A DNA stretch of 24,347 nt from a virus, in the IMG/VR virus record IMGVR_UViG_3300017528_000106, positions 1 through 24,347 of that record. One strand, written 5' to 3'. The notes below the pieces were generated by a model that was not told the DNA's origin, searched no databases, and was given only the letters and a program-made list of their open reading frames with translations. This document shows positions 1-5,917 of this stretch, one piece after another (the first letter of the stretch is position 1; every line of letters begins with the position of its first letter). The position numbers and the translations under genes are program-made.

Positions 1-94
1 CCAGGCACGGGCGGACGCGCCGGAACCCGTGGCCGCGGGCGCAGCGCGCGCACAAGAGCGGCGATTCGCCTTCGGGCGGGAGGCGGTTCGTCAT
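1..94 (-). CDS. Partial small Cys-containing protein, cut by the left window edge
   Basis: An ATG at 94 overlaps the stop of the upstream gene as ATGA, like most starts in this operon, and the frame stays open for 31 codons to the window edge, so the 3' end is missing. The visible residues include a CARC knuckle (Cys15, Cys18) and Cys30, which suggests a small zinc-binding fold. No family is recognised. The call rests on the overlap pattern and the open frame; the protein is too short here for more. Confidence 0.55.
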   Translation of the reverse strand, partial: MTNRLPPEGESPLLCARCARGHGFRRVRPCL

Positions 95-411
95 GGCTTC
101 CTCTTGAGCACCACGTCACCGCACTGCATGCAGACCGTCTGATTGGACTGCAAGCGGCCGTGCGTGCCGCGCCGGTGTGCTGGATGGTTGCACGCGTGGC
201 CCTTGTCCTCGTTCGGATCCCACTGCATGCCGCACGGCACCTTGCCGGCGTCATCGTAATCCGCGGCGTGCGGCCTGGTGTCGAAGCTCCACTCGTCGGG
301 CGCGACCCTGGCGACGCAGAGCAGCGAGAGCGCGGGTGACGCGTCGGGCTCGCCGTTGCTCTGGATGAACCTGGGATCGCGGTTGCCGCAGTGTGGGCAC
401 TGGCGGGTCAT
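91..411 (-). CDS. Hypothetical phage protein with paired CxxC motifs (106 aa)
   Basis: Start chosen at the ATG at 411, which overlaps the upstream stop as ATGA; the frame is open further upstream, but that extension would run inside the neighbouring gene. The protein begins with CPHC (Cys5, Cys8) and ends with CMQC (Cys94, Cys97), with further Cys at 32, 60 and 74 and several His between. This is the arrangement of a small zinc-ribbon protein, in which the two outer knuckles could bind one metal. The function is unknown. It sits in a chain of small leftward genes typical of phage early or accessory regions. Confidence 0.75.
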   Translation of the reverse strand: MTRQCPHCGNRDPRFIQSNGEPDASPALSLLCVARVAPDEWSFDTRPHAADYDDAGKVPCGMQWDPNEDKGHACNHPAHRRGTHGRLQSNQTVCMQCGDVVLKRKP

Positions 412-725
412 GGCTTGGCCTTTGCGCGTTTGGTCTTTGCTTGGCGAGGTTGCAGTTTCATGGCGGGCCGCTTGTTGATCGGATCGCCCCATCCCGGTTC
501 CCCGGGTTGGGCTCGCTGCTCTTCCTCCTCGATGTCGAAATCCGGCCACTCTCCGTCGACCTGTTCCAAGACGCTGCCGAGATCATCACAGAGCGCCAGC
601 AGGTCTGATGTGTCAGTGAGCAGTGTACGGCGAGCGCGAATCACCGCGTTGCGGAGCACGCGGCGTGCCTCTGTGTCATTCGCGATCCCGGCACGGCTGA
701 ACCTGCGAAACATCAAATCGCTCAT
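408..725 (-). CDS. Hypothetical small helical protein with basic tail (105 aa)
   Basis: The ATG at 725 overlaps the upstream stop as ATGA and its own stop overlaps the next start in the same way, so it is translationally coupled on both sides. The first half is rich in Arg, Leu and Ala and looks helical; the middle is acidic (a run of Glu near residue 67); the last 20 residues are strongly basic (Lys/Arg), as in nucleic-acid-binding tails. No family is recognised. A longer frame opens upstream to 836 but lies inside the neighbouring gene and is rejected. Confidence 0.7.
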   Translation of the reverse strand: MSDLMFRRFSRAGIANDTEARRVLRNAVIRARRTLLTDTSDLLALCDDLGSVLEQVDGEWPDFDIEEEEQRAQPGEPGWGDPINKRPAMKLQPRQAKTKRAKAKP

Positions 726-997
726 GGCTTGCCCTTCCACGTTGTCAGCTGACCCTCGGTAGCATGGTCGCCCGTGTGACCCGCGGGCAGCGCGCATCGG
801 TAGCCAGCCTCCGCACTGCCCCGGCGCGACGGGCACAGGGCGGCGTCCGAGACGAGCGCTTGCTCGACGAAATCAGCGATGTAGCTGACCAACAGCGAGC
901 GGGGCATGATCCCGATCGTATCGTGGTCGGCCGCTTCCAGGCCGCGGGCGATGGCGGCCTCGAGGTGGTGTCGGCTCTTGAGCTTGCCGTCGGCCAC
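722..997 (-). CDS. Hypothetical phage protein with CCHH-type C-terminus (91 aa)
   Basis: GTG start at 997, preceded on the minus strand by GGAG about nine bases upstream. The N-terminal half is helical and hydrophobic. The C-terminal part has Cys55, Cys68, His74 and His78 followed by a Trp at 87. The spacing CxxxPxGHxGxH is a motif I know from many short phage proteins of unknown function, probably zinc binding. It lies 3 bases after the stop of its upstream neighbour and overlaps the next gene by ATGA. Confidence 0.75.
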   Translation of the reverse strand: MADGKLKSRHHLEAAIARGLEAADHDTIGIMPRSLLVSYIADFVEQALVSDAALCPSRRGSAEAGYRCALPAGHTGDHATEGQLTTWKGKP

Positions 998-1000
998 GGG

Positions 1001-1357
1001 CTAGATCTCCACCGGGGGCAGGGACGAGATACACGCGTCTTGACACTTGTCCGCGCCGACGAGCGCAGCCACGCTTTTGATCGCTCCCACCACGTACTCG
1101 CCCTTGTCGAGCACGATGCCCGCGCGCCGGTTGTGCTCGCCCTCCCATCGCGTGTTCAGGCCGCCGTAGACGATGACCCGGCCGTCGGCATGCTGGCGGA
1201 CCTTGAGCCACCACACGCGGGTCGCGTCGCACTCGTGGCGCTCCACGTACCAGGTCGATTGCGCGATGACGGGCCAATCTGCGTCGCGGATCCGGACCGG
1301 CGCCGCGTCGGTGAGGGTGATGGTTCGTGACTTGGATTCTGAGTCTGTGGTTGTCAT
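1001..1357 (-). CDS. Conserved hypothetical phage protein (118 aa)
   Basis: ATG at 1357, with AGGACAGGA sequences upstream on the minus strand as ribosome binding site. The N-terminus (TITLTDAAPVRIRDADWPVI) and the following WWLKVRQHADGR segment resemble a protein often seen in the small-gene regions of proteobacterial phages and prophages. It is beta-rich, with repeated Trp and a conserved 'ISSLPP' end. No function is known to me for that family. The gene is preceded by a 24-base gap, so it starts a new translational unit rather than being coupled by overlap. Confidence 0.75.
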   Translation of the reverse strand: MTTTDSESKSRTITLTDAAPVRIRDADWPVIAQSTWYVERHECDATRVWWLKVRQHADGRVIVYGGLNTRWEGEHNRRAGIVLDKGEYVVGAIKSVAALVGADKCQDACISSLPPVEI

Positions 1358-1381
1358 TGTCGTATCCTGTCCTGTCTGTGG

Positions 1382-1699
1382 TCATCCATACTTGATCTCT
1401 CCGAAGCACGCGATCTGGACCAGCACGTCCGCGGTCACGGCGTCGCCGTAATCGCCGACGAGGTTGGCAAAATGGCGCGGCGCCTTGGTGGCCATGGTCG
1501 CCAGGATGCGCGGCCAGTCGGACGCGACGAACGCGTGCCGCGTGCCTGGGTGTGGTCCCTCGTTCTCAAAGAACGTGATGTTGAGCCGGTCAGCCGAGCC
1601 GCGTTCGGCGCTCCGACACCAGTAGTTGATGCCGCCTTCGAGGGCCGTGATGATGGTGTCGGTGACCAGTTGGTCGGGGACGTCGATGGTGACGATCAC
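1382..1699 (-). CDS. Conserved hypothetical phage protein, 'GGINYW' family (105 aa)
   Basis: GTG start at 1699 with an excellent AAGGAG five bases upstream; the start also overlaps the upstream stop as GTGA. The sequence contains TALEGGINYWC at residues 18-28, a motif I recognise from short proteins of phages, prophages and plasmids whose role is not known. The rest is a mixed alpha/beta domain ending in an aliphatic helix. Length is normal for the family. It belongs to the leftward operon fed from the promoter near 2270. Confidence 0.75.
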   Translation of the reverse strand: MIVTIDVPDQLVTDTIITALEGGINYWCRSAERGSADRLNITFFENEGPHPGTRHAFVASDWPRILATMATKAPRHFANLVGDYGDAVTADVLVQIACFGEIKYG

Positions 1700-2004
1700 G
1701 ATTGCTCCTTGGCCTGGGTGGCGTCGGTCGCGCCTTGCTCGTAGTCGCTGACGACGTACCGCCGCCTCCCACGGGCGCCATCGGCGAGCTTGCTCTCGAC
1801 CATGCCGCGGAACGCCATGATCTCGGCTGCGGTCAGCTGCATGGTGCTGTCAACGGTATCGGCGACGCGGATCGTGTCCATCACCACGGAGTCGATGATG
1901 GCGCGTCGGATTTCCTGGCCGAACAGGTCCCATGCGCCCGCCAGCTCCGTGCCGGCGAAGTCTTTGGCTATCTGCTTGGCGTGCTCCTCGGTGTAGCGCT
2001 TCAC
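1696..2004 (-). CDS. Hypothetical protein, helical (102 aa)
   Basis: GTG start at 2004 in a GTGA overlap with the upstream stop; the ribosome binding site is poor, so translation probably depends on coupling. The protein is mostly helical with many Ala, Ile and charged residues and a basic patch (GARGRRRY) near residue 78. I recognise no domain. It is the second gene after the promoter at 2244-2300. Confidence 0.65.
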   Translation of the reverse strand: MKRYTEEHAKQIAKDFAGTELAGAWDLFGQEIRRAIIDSVVMDTIRVADTVDSTMQLTAAEIMAFRGMVESKLADGARGRRRYVVSDYEQGATDATQAKEQS

Positions 2005-2207
2005 GAGGTGACCCCCGTCAGGGCCGCAGCGAGGAACTGCTTCGCCGCGTCGATCGCGTCGATCAGGCTTGCATCAAGGTCAGTGTCAGTTTCGCAGGAC
2101 TCGGCACACGTGAGTGCGTCAGAGATCTGCTTGGCCAGCGTGACCAGGTCGGATACTAGCTCGACGCGGGTATCCCGGTTCGCGGCTGTGGTAGCGGTGA
2201 TTTTCAT
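2001..2207 (-). CDS. Small helical hypothetical protein, first gene of a leftward unit (68 aa)
   Basis: ATG at 2207, about 30 bases downstream of the predicted transcription start of the promoter at 2244-2300; ACGAAAG upstream is a weak ribosome binding site also seen before the gene starting at 5617. The protein is Ala/Asp/Leu-rich and helical, with two Cys (about residues 34 and 38). Function unknown. The competing frame 2204-2434 on this strand runs through the promoter and into the next gene and is judged a shadow. Confidence 0.65.
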   Translation of the reverse strand: MKITATTAANRDTRVELVSDLVTLAKQISDALTCAESCETDTDLDASLIDAIDAAKQFLAAALTGVTS

Positions 2208-2312
2208 GATTGGCTTTCGTGTCTGGTGTCTGACTGAGTCTCTACAGTACCTCGTGCGAGGTAGACCTGCAACAAGAGAATTGCGAGCTGTGAGGTAGCG
2301 GGGCTCGCAGCG
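2208..2312 (-). other. 105-base intergenic control gap
   Basis: The gap between two leftward genes holds a minus-strand promoter (listed separately) and a near-perfect palindrome TACCTCG-TG-CGAGGTA at 2248-2263 inside the -35/-10 spacer, the usual place for a repressor operator. A GACACCAGAC sequence at 2221-2230 recurs before three other leftward genes. No terminator for the upstream transcript is visible. Confidence 0.5.
2244..2300 (-). promoter_or_regulatory. Leftward promoter, copy 1 (upstream GGTAGCG box)
   Basis: Read on the minus strand: -35 TTGCAG (2267-2272), 17-base spacer, -10 TACTGT (2244-2249). A box reading GGTAGCG on the plus strand lies at 2294-2300, centred about 60 bases before the expected transcription start near 2237. 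By hand alignment 40 of 54 bases match copy 2 at 4014-4067 without any gap. The start codon at 2207 follows after about 30 bases. The -35 and -10 match the sigma70 consensus poorly, which fits a promoter that needs an activator. Confidence 0.5.
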
Positions 2313-2549
2313 CTACAGGCCCAGTTTGGCGACGTCGGCGAGTACGGCCCTGGCGACCGCCGAGTCAAACGGTTCGCCAAGGTTCTTGCACGTGAACCAG
2401 CGCCGGTAGGTCCGGTTGGCGTCGCGGATCTCAATGAATTCGGCGCCGTGGCGCTTGGCGATCGCGGCCAGTCGCTTGCGCTCGGCCGGCGGCGTGGGCT
2501 TGTCGCTGTTGCGCGCGCCGAACATGTAGGGGCCGCTTGGCATGCTCAT
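2313..2549 (-). CDS. Hypothetical small basic protein (78 aa)
   Basis: ATG at 2549 overlapping the upstream stop as ATGA. The protein has a basic helical middle (PPAERKRLAAIAKRHGAEFI) followed by a YRRWFTCKNLGEPF segment that looks like a small folded domain, and an Ala/Val helix at the end. Similar short proteins that end shortly after a 'RWFxCxNxGxPF' motif occur in phages, but I know no function. It is the last gene before the control gap at 2208-2312. Confidence 0.7.
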   Translation of the reverse strand: MSMPSGPYMFGARNSDKPTPPAERKRLAAIAKRHGAEFIEIRDANRTYRRWFTCKNLGEPFDSAVARAVLADVAKLGL

Positions 2550-2791
2550 GGCTGCTCCTCAGCTGCGTTGCTGTCGAGCACGGCGCTGCAGCGTGGCTCC
2601 GTGTTGTCGTCGATATCTGACCAGTCGGCCAGCGCCAGCTCCGCGTGGACGTAGTTACCTCGCCCCGCGGTCCCGGTGTGGATTGGCCCGATCAGCTGCT
2701 CGACGACGTAGACCTGGCCATCGTCGCCGGCCACGAATTCGCCGACGTCGGCCAGGCCGTTGCCTCGCTCCTCGATAGTGGCGCGGGTCAT
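2546..2791 (-). CDS. Hypothetical acidic protein (81 aa)
   Basis: ATG at 2791 coupled by ATGA to the upstream gene. The protein is acidic with a beta-rich centre (DDGQVYVVEQLIG, then GRGNYVHAEL). Short beta-rich acidic phage proteins of this type include some inhibitors of host enzymes, but nothing in the sequence ties it to one. No family is recognised. Confidence 0.65.
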   Translation of the reverse strand: MTRATIEERGNGLADVGEFVAGDDGQVYVVEQLIGPIHTGTAGRGNYVHAELALADWSDIDDNTEPRCSAVLDSNAAEEQP

Positions 2792-3000
2792 GGCGTCACC
2801 TCATCGAGGACCGCGTAGCCGGCGCGCCGCAACGCGGTCACGATGTCGGTCGTGGTCCCGCGCATGATCTGCTCCTCGCCGTCGAGATCGTACGCGACCG
2901 AGCGCGTCGTCGCGGGTATCATGATCGCGATGCCGGCGACGCGTAGATCGAATCCGACACCGATCGGCAGCACGGACAGATCAACGTGTTCGCTGCTCAC
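2788..3000 (-). CDS. Hypothetical protein (70 aa, GTG start)
   Basis: I take the GTG at 3000, which forms a GTGA overlap with the upstream stop, rather than the longer frame to 3072 that lies wholly within the neighbouring gene. The product begins SSEHVDLSVLPIG, has a hydrophobic beta segment (GFDLRVAGIAIMIP) and ends with a short helix and strand (ALRRAGYAVLDE). It is not recognised. The hydrophobic stretch is too short and broken to be called a membrane helix. Confidence 0.65.
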   Translation of the reverse strand: MSSEHVDLSVLPIGVGFDLRVAGIAIMIPATTRSVAYDLDGEEQIMRGTTTDIVTALRRAGYAVLDEVTP

Positions 3001-3242
3001 GGCGCCACCTCGTACGCGATGCCCACGACCGCGCACCAGTCGCCGTTGCTGGCGACCATGAGATCGGCGCACGCCGGGGTGACGGTGACGCGGACCGCGC
3101 CGTTGTGCGGGTACACGCCGCGGTTACCGCCGTCGGTGTGCGCGTCGCGGTGCCGTACCGGCATGAACTCGACGAGCACGCTCGGCGGCTCGGACGAGCC
3201 GCATGGCTCGCCGCTCCATTGACTGCACTGACAGCGGGTCAC
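2997..3242 (-). CDS. Hypothetical Cys-containing protein (81 aa, GTG start)
   Basis: The GTG at 3242 overlaps the upstream stop as GTGA. The N-terminus carries Cys4, Cys6 and Cys14, and further Cys lie at 58 and 70. The body includes VEFMPVRHRDAH, a segment typical of a family of short phage proteins that I know only as hypothetical. A metal-binding role is possible from the Cys/His content. The longer frame to 3332 is rejected because it lies inside the upstream gene. Confidence 0.7.
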   Translation of the reverse strand: MTRCQCSQWSGEPCGSSEPPSVLVEFMPVRHRDAHTDGGNRGVYPHNGAVRVTVTPACADLMVASNGDWCAVVGIAYEVAP

Positions 3243-3700
3243 GAGCGCACCTCGCGCGCGTGGCGGACCCAGATACAGCAGCACGTGCGCGCGCCGTCGT
3301 CGTCGGCGCAGGTCGCCTTGTCGGTCCAGCACAGCGTGCGCTCGCCGCCGGCTGCGATGTCGCCGTCGTGGCCGATCTCGGTATCGGCGCCGTAGACCGT
3401 ACGCACCGCGGAGACGGCCTCGTCGTAGCTGTCGTAGTTGTCGACGCGGCAGGTGTGGGTGTGCGTGACCTTGTAACCGATGATGTCGGTGGTCGGTGTT
3501 CTCGTGGTCACGGTGTGGGGCTCATCTCGGATAACGATGACTTTGTGCGTGGACCCGATGCGCTGCGCTTCCTCGCGACGCTGTGTTGCGAATCGCTCGG
3601 CCGCTTCCTGGTCTCGGTCGAAGTATTGGCGGTGGACTGGGGCGAGTCCGCCGGAAACGTAGGTCTCAACGCGGTAGGTGATATAGGGCTTGACGGTCAT
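3239..3700 (-). CDS. Hypothetical protein with Cys-rich C-terminus (153 aa)
   Basis: ATG at 3700, preceded on the minus strand by GAGG ten bases upstream within GAGGACACCAGAC. The largest of the central leftward genes. The N-terminal half is beta-rich with a charged helix (RDQEAAERFATQRREEAQRI, about residues 29-48), the middle is Thr/His-rich, and the C-terminal third has six Cys including a CCC cluster near residue 143. No domain is recognised. It is separated by 30 bases from the gene upstream and overlaps the gene downstream by GTGA. Confidence 0.75.
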   Translation of the reverse strand: MTVKPYITYRVETYVSGGLAPVHRQYFDRDQEAAERFATQRREEAQRIGSTHKVIVIRDEPHTVTTRTPTTDIIGYKVTHTHTCRVDNYDSYDEAVSAVRTVYGADTEIGHDGDIAAGGERTLCWTDKATCADDDGARTCCCIWVRHAREVRS

Positions 3701-3730
3701 GGTCTGGTGTCCTCGTCGTGGATGGCTTGG

Positions 3731-3970
3731 CTAGGCGGGGCAGCGGGCGAGGCGTTCAGCCTCGATTGCGGCTGCGACGATGCGCGCCGCAACATCGCGT
3801 GCTTCGGTCGCTGACATGCGCAACGATGCGACCACGCTCGGGATGCCGAATACATCCAGCGCGGAGATCATGGTCATCACCTGCGGCATGCCCTGATCAG
3901 TGACACCGGGAGAGCTTGCGACCTGCGCGGCAGGGATTCCGGTGACCTTGGCTAGAGTCTTGACGTACAT
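3731..3970 (-). CDS. Small helical hypothetical protein, first gene after promoter copy 2 (79 aa)
   Basis: ATG at 3970 with AGGA about ten bases upstream, and about 34 bases from the predicted transcription start of the promoter at 4011-4067, which decides this start over the ATG at 4042 that lies upstream of the promoter's start point. The sequence is helical, with LAKVTGIPAAQVAS reminiscent of a helix-turn-helix segment, but the match is too short to claim DNA binding. The end is Ala-rich. Confidence 0.65.
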   Translation of the reverse strand: MYVKTLAKVTGIPAAQVASSPGVTDQGMPQVMTMISALDVFGIPSVVASLRMSATEARDVAARIVAAAIEAERLARCPA

Positions 3971-4010
3971 GTGGCTGATGTCCTGGTCTGGGTTTCGGGG
4001 GTCTGGTGTC

Positions 4011-4067
4011 ACGGTACCGCTCGCGAGGGCGGACTGCAACAACGCAAGAGCGAGCGGTGGGGTAGCG
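4011..4067 (-). promoter_or_regulatory. Leftward promoter, copy 2 (upstream GGTAGCG box)
   Basis: Read on the minus strand: -35 TTGCAG (4034-4039), 17-base spacer, -10 TACCGT (4011-4016). The spacer contains the palindrome CTCGCGAG (4020-4027), matching in place the CTCG..CGAG dyad of copy 1. GGTAGCG lies at 4061-4067, at the same distance as in copy 1. The gene starting at 3970 follows the expected transcription start (about 4004) by roughly 34 bases. Confidence 0.5.
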
Positions 4068-4068
4068 T

Positions 4069-4356
4069 CTACCGGTTACGGTCGCGGTCGGCCTGTGCCT
4101 GCTCGCTGTAGGAGCCAAGCAGGTGATCCTCGTCGGTTTCGCGCAGCGGTCGGTCGTGGCTATCGTGCGAGTCGGCGGCGTCACTCGAGCCAGGCACGTT
4201 TGCCCAGTCGGTCACCGTTGCCGCGTCAAGCGGCAAGCCAGCGGTGCCGAACGCGTCGCGGATCGATCCGTGGTCAAGCAGTGCCTGTGCATGCGCGGCC
4301 ACCTGCTCGGGGTCTTTATCGCTCTCGATGAGTAGTTCAAGCTTGATAAGGGTCAT
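4069..4356 (-). CDS. Hypothetical acidic protein (95 aa)
   Basis: ATG at 4356 with AGGAG upstream (spacing 13). The N-terminus (MTLIKLELLIESDKDPEQVA) predicts a beta strand then a helix; the second half is highly charged and rich in Asp, Ser and His and probably disordered. No family is recognised. The frame remains open upstream to 4569, but that extension crosses the hairpin at 4413-4431 and the next gene, so it is left out. Acidic, partly disordered small phage proteins can be DNA mimics; that is only a possibility here. Confidence 0.65.
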   Translation of the reverse strand: MTLIKLELLIESDKDPEQVAAHAQALLDHGSIRDAFGTAGLPLDAATVTDWANVPGSSDAADSHDSHDRPLRETDEDHLLGSYSEQAQADRDRNR

Positions 4357-4412
4357 GGTCACGGGGCTACTCCTGTCTGGTGTCTCGGGTCTGTGGTCGT
4401 GGCGTCGGTCAA

Positions 4413-4431
4413 CGCAGCACGGCGTGCTGCG
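4413..4431 (-). other. Perfect 8-bp hairpin in a leftward intergenic gap
   Basis: CGCAGCAC-GGC-GTGCTGCG is a perfect inverted repeat with a three-base loop, lying in the 97-base gap between the stop at 4454 and the start at 4356. On the minus strand it is followed by GTTGACC, not by a U-run, so it is not a textbook terminator. It may attenuate transcription, stabilise the mRNA end or bind a protein. Confidence 0.45.
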
Positions 4432-4453
4432 GTCGATGGGCGCCATGCCCTGG

Positions 4454-4750
4454 TTACTTGCGGAAGATGCCGTTTGTGCCGCGCCGGTCTTGCACCGCCT
4501 GCCATTGTGCGCGGGCTTGCTCGGTGCCTTCGTCGGCAAGTGCACCAATACCGTGTGCGAACGCTGCATGCGGATGCGTCGCGGTGCCTGCCAGGCGATC
4601 GGCGCGGTAGATCGCGGCGAACGCAGCGCTGCGGCCCCTGGCGAACGCGGCGTCAGTCATGCGCGTGCAGCGCACGAACGCCAGTGCGGCGGCGGAATTG
4701 GCGACGCGGACAAGTTCGTCGCGGGTCAATGGCGCCCTGGGTTTTGCCAT
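4454..4750 (-). CDS. Hypothetical Ala-rich helical protein (98 aa)
   Basis: ATG at 4750, four bases after the stop of the upstream gene. The N-terminus is basic (MAKPRAPLTRDELVRVA) and the rest is an Ala-rich helical protein with several Arg. The frame continues upstream to 4858 inside the neighbouring gene and is not used. No family is recognised. Confidence 0.65.
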   Translation of the reverse strand: MAKPRAPLTRDELVRVANSAAALAFVRCTRMTDAAFARGRSAAFAAIYRADRLAGTATHPHAAFAHGIGALADEGTEQARAQWQAVQDRRGTNGIFRK

Positions 4751-4754
4751 GGGT

Positions 4755-5159
4755 TCACCAGGTCTCGACGGATTCAGCGGATTCGGGCACGGATTCGAGC
4801 GACGGCGCCTCGCGGACAGCTGCGACGGCTCGGGGGTAGTACTTCGCGCGCGTGACACACGCGAGGTTATTGATTTCTAGCCACGCAACGCCCACCTCGT
4901 CGAGGTACCACAGGCGATTGAGCGCGCTCGCGACGCGGCCTGTGCGCATGTCGTCGAGCAGGCTCAGCGTGTGCGCCTCGCAGCTGTCGCGCAGCGCGGC
5001 ACAGAGCTGGCGCGACGTCAGCGGCCCACCTCGCAGCGCCACGAGCACGGCAACGGCGCGCGGTTTCAGCGACCCAGGCGTGCGCTCGACGGTGGTCGCA
5101 GCGTCGAGCGTGAACGCGTCGAAATCGGCAGTGGTGAGCGGCTTGCTGCGGTCGGTCAC
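4755..5159 (-). CDS. Candidate winged-helix DNA-binding protein (134 aa)
   Basis: GTG start at 5159 in a GTGA overlap with the upstream stop; the same frame runs open to 5558 but through two other genes. Residues about 37-55 form a helix-strand start (LKPRAVAVLVALRGGPLTSR), then QLCAAL and, after a short insertion, RVASALNRLWYLDEVGVAWL. The pattern 'plT..qL...l....V..aLnrL...G.v' is that of a winged-helix domain, with the second part as recognition helix and wing. This is inference from pattern, not from a recognised family. If correct, it would be the only visible regulator in the window and could act on the promoters here. Confidence 0.6.
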   Translation of the reverse strand: MTDRSKPLTTADFDAFTLDAATTVERTPGSLKPRAVAVLVALRGGPLTSRQLCAALRDSCEAHTLSLLDDMRTGRVASALNRLWYLDEVGVAWLEINNLACVTRAKYYPRAVAAVREAPSLESVPESAESVETW

Positions 5160-5344
5160 GCTTGCCTCTCTACGCGCGCATCGGCCTGTGCGTCGAGTAC
5201 GATCTCGCGCACGTCGGCGACTGTGCACGCGGAGCTGTCGTGCATGGCCAGATCGACCACAGTCGCGAGGGTGCCAGCGCCATCGTCGAGATCTGCTAGT
5301 GCGGTGAGGAGGTGTGCGCGGAGAGTGATTGCGGTGTCGGTCAT
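5156..5344 (-). CDS. Small acidic hypothetical protein (62 aa)
   Basis: Two ATGs lie six bases apart (5350 and 5344). AAAGGA upstream is only two bases from the first but eight from the second, so I choose 5344. The product is a helical acidic protein rich in Ala, Asp and Thr with no recognised motif. It overlaps the next gene by GTGA and is preceded by a 12-base gap. Confidence 0.6.
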   Translation of the reverse strand: MTDTAITLRAHLLTALADLDDGAGTLATVVDLAMHDSSACTVADVREIVLDAQADARVERQA

Positions 5345-5356
5345 GGTCATTGTCCT

Positions 5357-5617
5357 TTACGCGCCTAGCGAGATGCACACAGGCTCGACGGTGTGCGGCG
5401 CCTCGTAGGAGGAGCGCTCCCACAGCTCGCGCACGGCGCTGGCGATTTCCTGCGCGGTCGCGTGGTAGGCGGCCTTGCGAATCGTGGTGGAGCCATCGAC
5501 GTTGCACCATGGGTGCGAGCCCATGCCTGCAAGCGTGACCTCGGAGGCGTACACGCAAAAGCGGTACGTGCGGCTGTCGTCTACGGTGAGGTCGATTGTG
5601 TGTCTGACTTGGCTCAT
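5357..5617 (-). CDS. Hypothetical protein, first gene of the leftward block (86 aa)
   Basis: ATG at 5617. The upstream minus-strand sequence ACGAAAG resembles that before the gene at 2207. The N-terminus is beta-rich (RHTIDLTVDDSRTYRFCVYA), the C-terminus helical (ATAQEIASAVRELWERSSYE). No family is recognised. A GTG at 5716 in frame would add 33 residues but shows no ribosome binding site. The gene is the promoter-proximal member of the whole minus-strand block, about 294 bases from the predicted start of promoter copy 3. Confidence 0.65.
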   Translation of the reverse strand: MSQVRHTIDLTVDDSRTYRFCVYASEVTLAGMGSHPWCNVDGSTTIRKAAYHATAQEIASAVRELWERSSYEAPHTVEPVCISLGA

Positions 5618-5712
5618 GGGGCGGCTTTCGTTAAAGGTTTGCGGTTCGGTAGCTGGTAGTAGGCGCCACCTGTAAGTGAGTGGTGCGCACTGCCAACCTG
5701 CTACGGTTGAGG

Positions 5713-5725
5713 CCACCCTGGGTGG
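5713..5725. promoter_or_regulatory. 13-base perfect palindrome, possible operator
   Basis: CCACCC-T-GGGTGG is perfectly symmetrical and lies in the leader between the leftward promoter and the gene starting at 5617. It may be an operator, or a short hairpin in the leader RNA. There is no second copy in the window, so the call is weak. Confidence 0.25.
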
Positions 5726-5850
5726 TGTACTGTCGTAGCTTGCGATTGTGGGGCTCTGACCTCGGCGAGCGTATCTGGTACTGGTCTAGGCGGATGGCCT
5801 ATAACGGTCGCAGCGCTGTGCAAGGTCTCGGCTATTCGGTTGTCAGTGAG

Positions 5851-5880
5851 CGGTCGGTCGGTCGGTCGGTCGGTCGGTCG
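5851..5880. repeat. (CGGT)7 tandem tetranucleotide repeat
   Basis: Seven exact CGGT units followed by CG, in the non-coding leader of the leftward transcript (ACCG units in that RNA). It lies about 30-60 bases downstream of the predicted transcription start near 5911. Such runs change copy number by slipped-strand mispairing. The frames through it (RPTD or SVGR repeats) are not convincing proteins. Confidence 0.85.
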
Positions 5881-5917
5881 TCTGCTGTCCCCTCCCTCGG
5901 CTCCAACCCACAAACAG

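Noticed and set aside
2204-2434. Minus-strand 76-codon frame coupled by ATGA to the gene at 2207
   Set aside because: It runs through the promoter copy and the better-supported gene at 2313-2549; Ser/Thr/Arg low-complexity product.
4755-5558. 267-codon reading of the frame that holds the candidate regulator
   Set aside because: The first 132 codons overlie two other coupled genes and are Arg-rich noise; the GTGA overlap at 5159 gives a consistent start.
5800-5805. TATAAC as a rightward -10
   Set aside because: No -35 at the right distance and about 530 bases from the first gene.
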